Shown: positions 4,545-5,065 of the stretch, piece by piece
How positions within the stretch are numbered: position 1 is the stretch's first letter
Layout: each line of letters begins with the position of its first letter
Program-made: the position numbers and the translations under genes
Origin: Burkholderiales bacterium
GTDB lineage: Bacteria > Pseudomonadota > Gammaproteobacteria > Burkholderiales > Casimicrobiaceae
Direction: 5' to 3'
Length of the DNA stretch: 5,065 nucleotides
Assembly: GCA_025935435.1 (NCBI GenBank)
Contig: JAICVH010000230.1
Coordinates: forward strand, 1 to 5,065
Notes under the pieces: generated by a model
What the model was told of the DNA's origin: nothing
Seen by the model: only the letters and a program-made list of their open reading frames with translations
Databases searched by the model: none

Positions 4545-5065
4545 ACCCCGAGATGCCGCGCCAGCGCGTCGGTGCGCTGCGCGAGAGACGCCGACCAGCC
4601 TTCGAGCACCAGCATGCCCTTTTCCATGACGACGGCGCGATCGGTGTGCGTAAGCACCAGGCGGTAATTCCGATCGACGAGCAGCGATGCGATGCCGCTG
4701 CTGCGAACTTCGCCGATGATGCGCCAGATCTCGCGAACGATCTGCGGTGCGAGCCCTTCGGTCGCCTCGTCGAGGATCAGTACGTCGGGATTGCTCATCA
4801 GCGCGCGGCCAATCGCAAGCATTTGCTGTTCACCGCCCGATAGCTGCTGGCCGCCGAACGCGAGCCGCTCCTTCAGCCGCGGAAACGTATCGAGCACGCG
4901 TTCGTAGGTCCAGCTTGCGCGCGAATCGCGCGGCGCCCGCTCGGCAAGCAGCAGGTTTTCGCGCACGCTCAAATTGGGAAAGATGCCGCGGCCTTCGGGA
5001 ACGTAGGCGACGCCCATGCGCGCGATCCGATGCGCCGGCTCGCGCGTGCAGTCGCGTCCGTGGAT
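4541..5065 (-). CDS. livF: LivF-type ABC transporter ATP-binding protein (N-terminus outside window)
   Basis: This is an ATPase of the branched-chain amino acid (LIV/HAAT) importer class, which works at the inner membrane with LivG, LivH, LivM and a periplasmic binding protein. The visible 174 C-terminal residues begin IHGRD and have no start codon that fits. Full-length LivF is about 235 residues, so about 60, with the Walker A motif, lie beyond the window. Seen are GVAYVPEGRGIFPNLSVRENL (fragment residues about 18-38, with the Q-loop region in VPEG), signature LSGGEQQ (75-81), Walker B VLILDE (95-100) followed by ATEGLAP, and SLLVDRN (127-133). As in other LivF proteins the usual switch histidine is not seen; DRN stands where E. 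coli LivF has EQN. The internal Met at 5017 is not the start, because the frame continues upstream with family-like sequence. Substrate is uncertain: amino acids, amides or urea are all possible in this class. Confidence 0.9.
   Translation of the reverse strand: MHGRDCTREPAHRIARMGVAYVPEGRGIFPNLSVRENLLLAERAPRDSRASWTYERVLDTFPRLKERLAFGGQQLSGGEQQMLAIGRALMSNPDVLILDEATEGLAPQIVREIWRIIGEVRSSGIASLLVDRNYRLVLTHTDRAVVMEKGMLVLEGWSASLAQRTDALARHLGV

Noticed and set aside
4557..4583. Bulged 9-bp GC hairpin with 8-base loop just after the rsmI stop, as a terminator
   Set aside because: No T-run follows on either strand and it lies in livF coding sequence; such stems are common in GC-rich genes.
1..5065. A new defence, mobile or biosynthetic system
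   Set aside because: All eight genes belong to known housekeeping families and the order follows the conserved yra cluster; no repeats, integrase or unusual composition were seen.

Overview
The window is GC-rich, tightly packed bacterial DNA. It looks like a betaproteobacterium (Burkholderiales or Rhodocyclales type), judged from the protein sequences and from split heptose-pathway genes. The genus cannot be fixed from this window. Nearly every base is coding: there are eight genes, two of them cut by the window edges, and no gap is longer than 56 bases. I see no mobile element, tRNA, rRNA, CRISPR array or sign of recent transfer.

Layout: six genes run leftwards in the order lpoA-type (2357-3628), yraN (1999-2385), gmhA/diaA-type SIS isomerase (1387-1983), dolP-type BON lipoprotein (806-1390), rfaE2 (255-749) and a tusA-family gene (1-215, C-terminus cut off). 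Spacings are -29, +15, -4, +56 and +39 bases, so at least the first four are very likely one operon. rsmI (3627-4544) reads rightwards, divergent from this block. A livF-type ABC ATPase (4541-5065, N-terminus cut off) reads leftwards and converges on rsmI.

The order rsmI / lpoA / yraN / diaA-like / dolP is the same as the yraL-yraM-yraN-yraO-yraP block of Escherichia coli, so this is an old, conserved cluster and not a new system. It carries two local differences. The protein in the diaA slot keeps the catalytic residues of phosphoheptose isomerase GmhA. The next gene, rfaE2, encodes another enzyme of the same ADP-heptose pathway. The operon therefore joins peptidoglycan synthase activation (LpoA), outer-membrane integrity (DolP) and LPS inner-core heptose supply (GmhA, RfaE2), beside a 16S rRNA methyltransferase (RsmI).

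The most unusual structure is how rsmI is fitted in. Its start codon and that of lpoA share the palindrome CATG (3626-3629), and its stop codon and that of livF share the palindrome TTAA (4541-4544). There is no intergenic DNA on either side, so promoters and any terminators must lie inside neighbouring coding sequence. A perfect TATAAT for the lpoA operon does lie inside the 5' end of rsmI.
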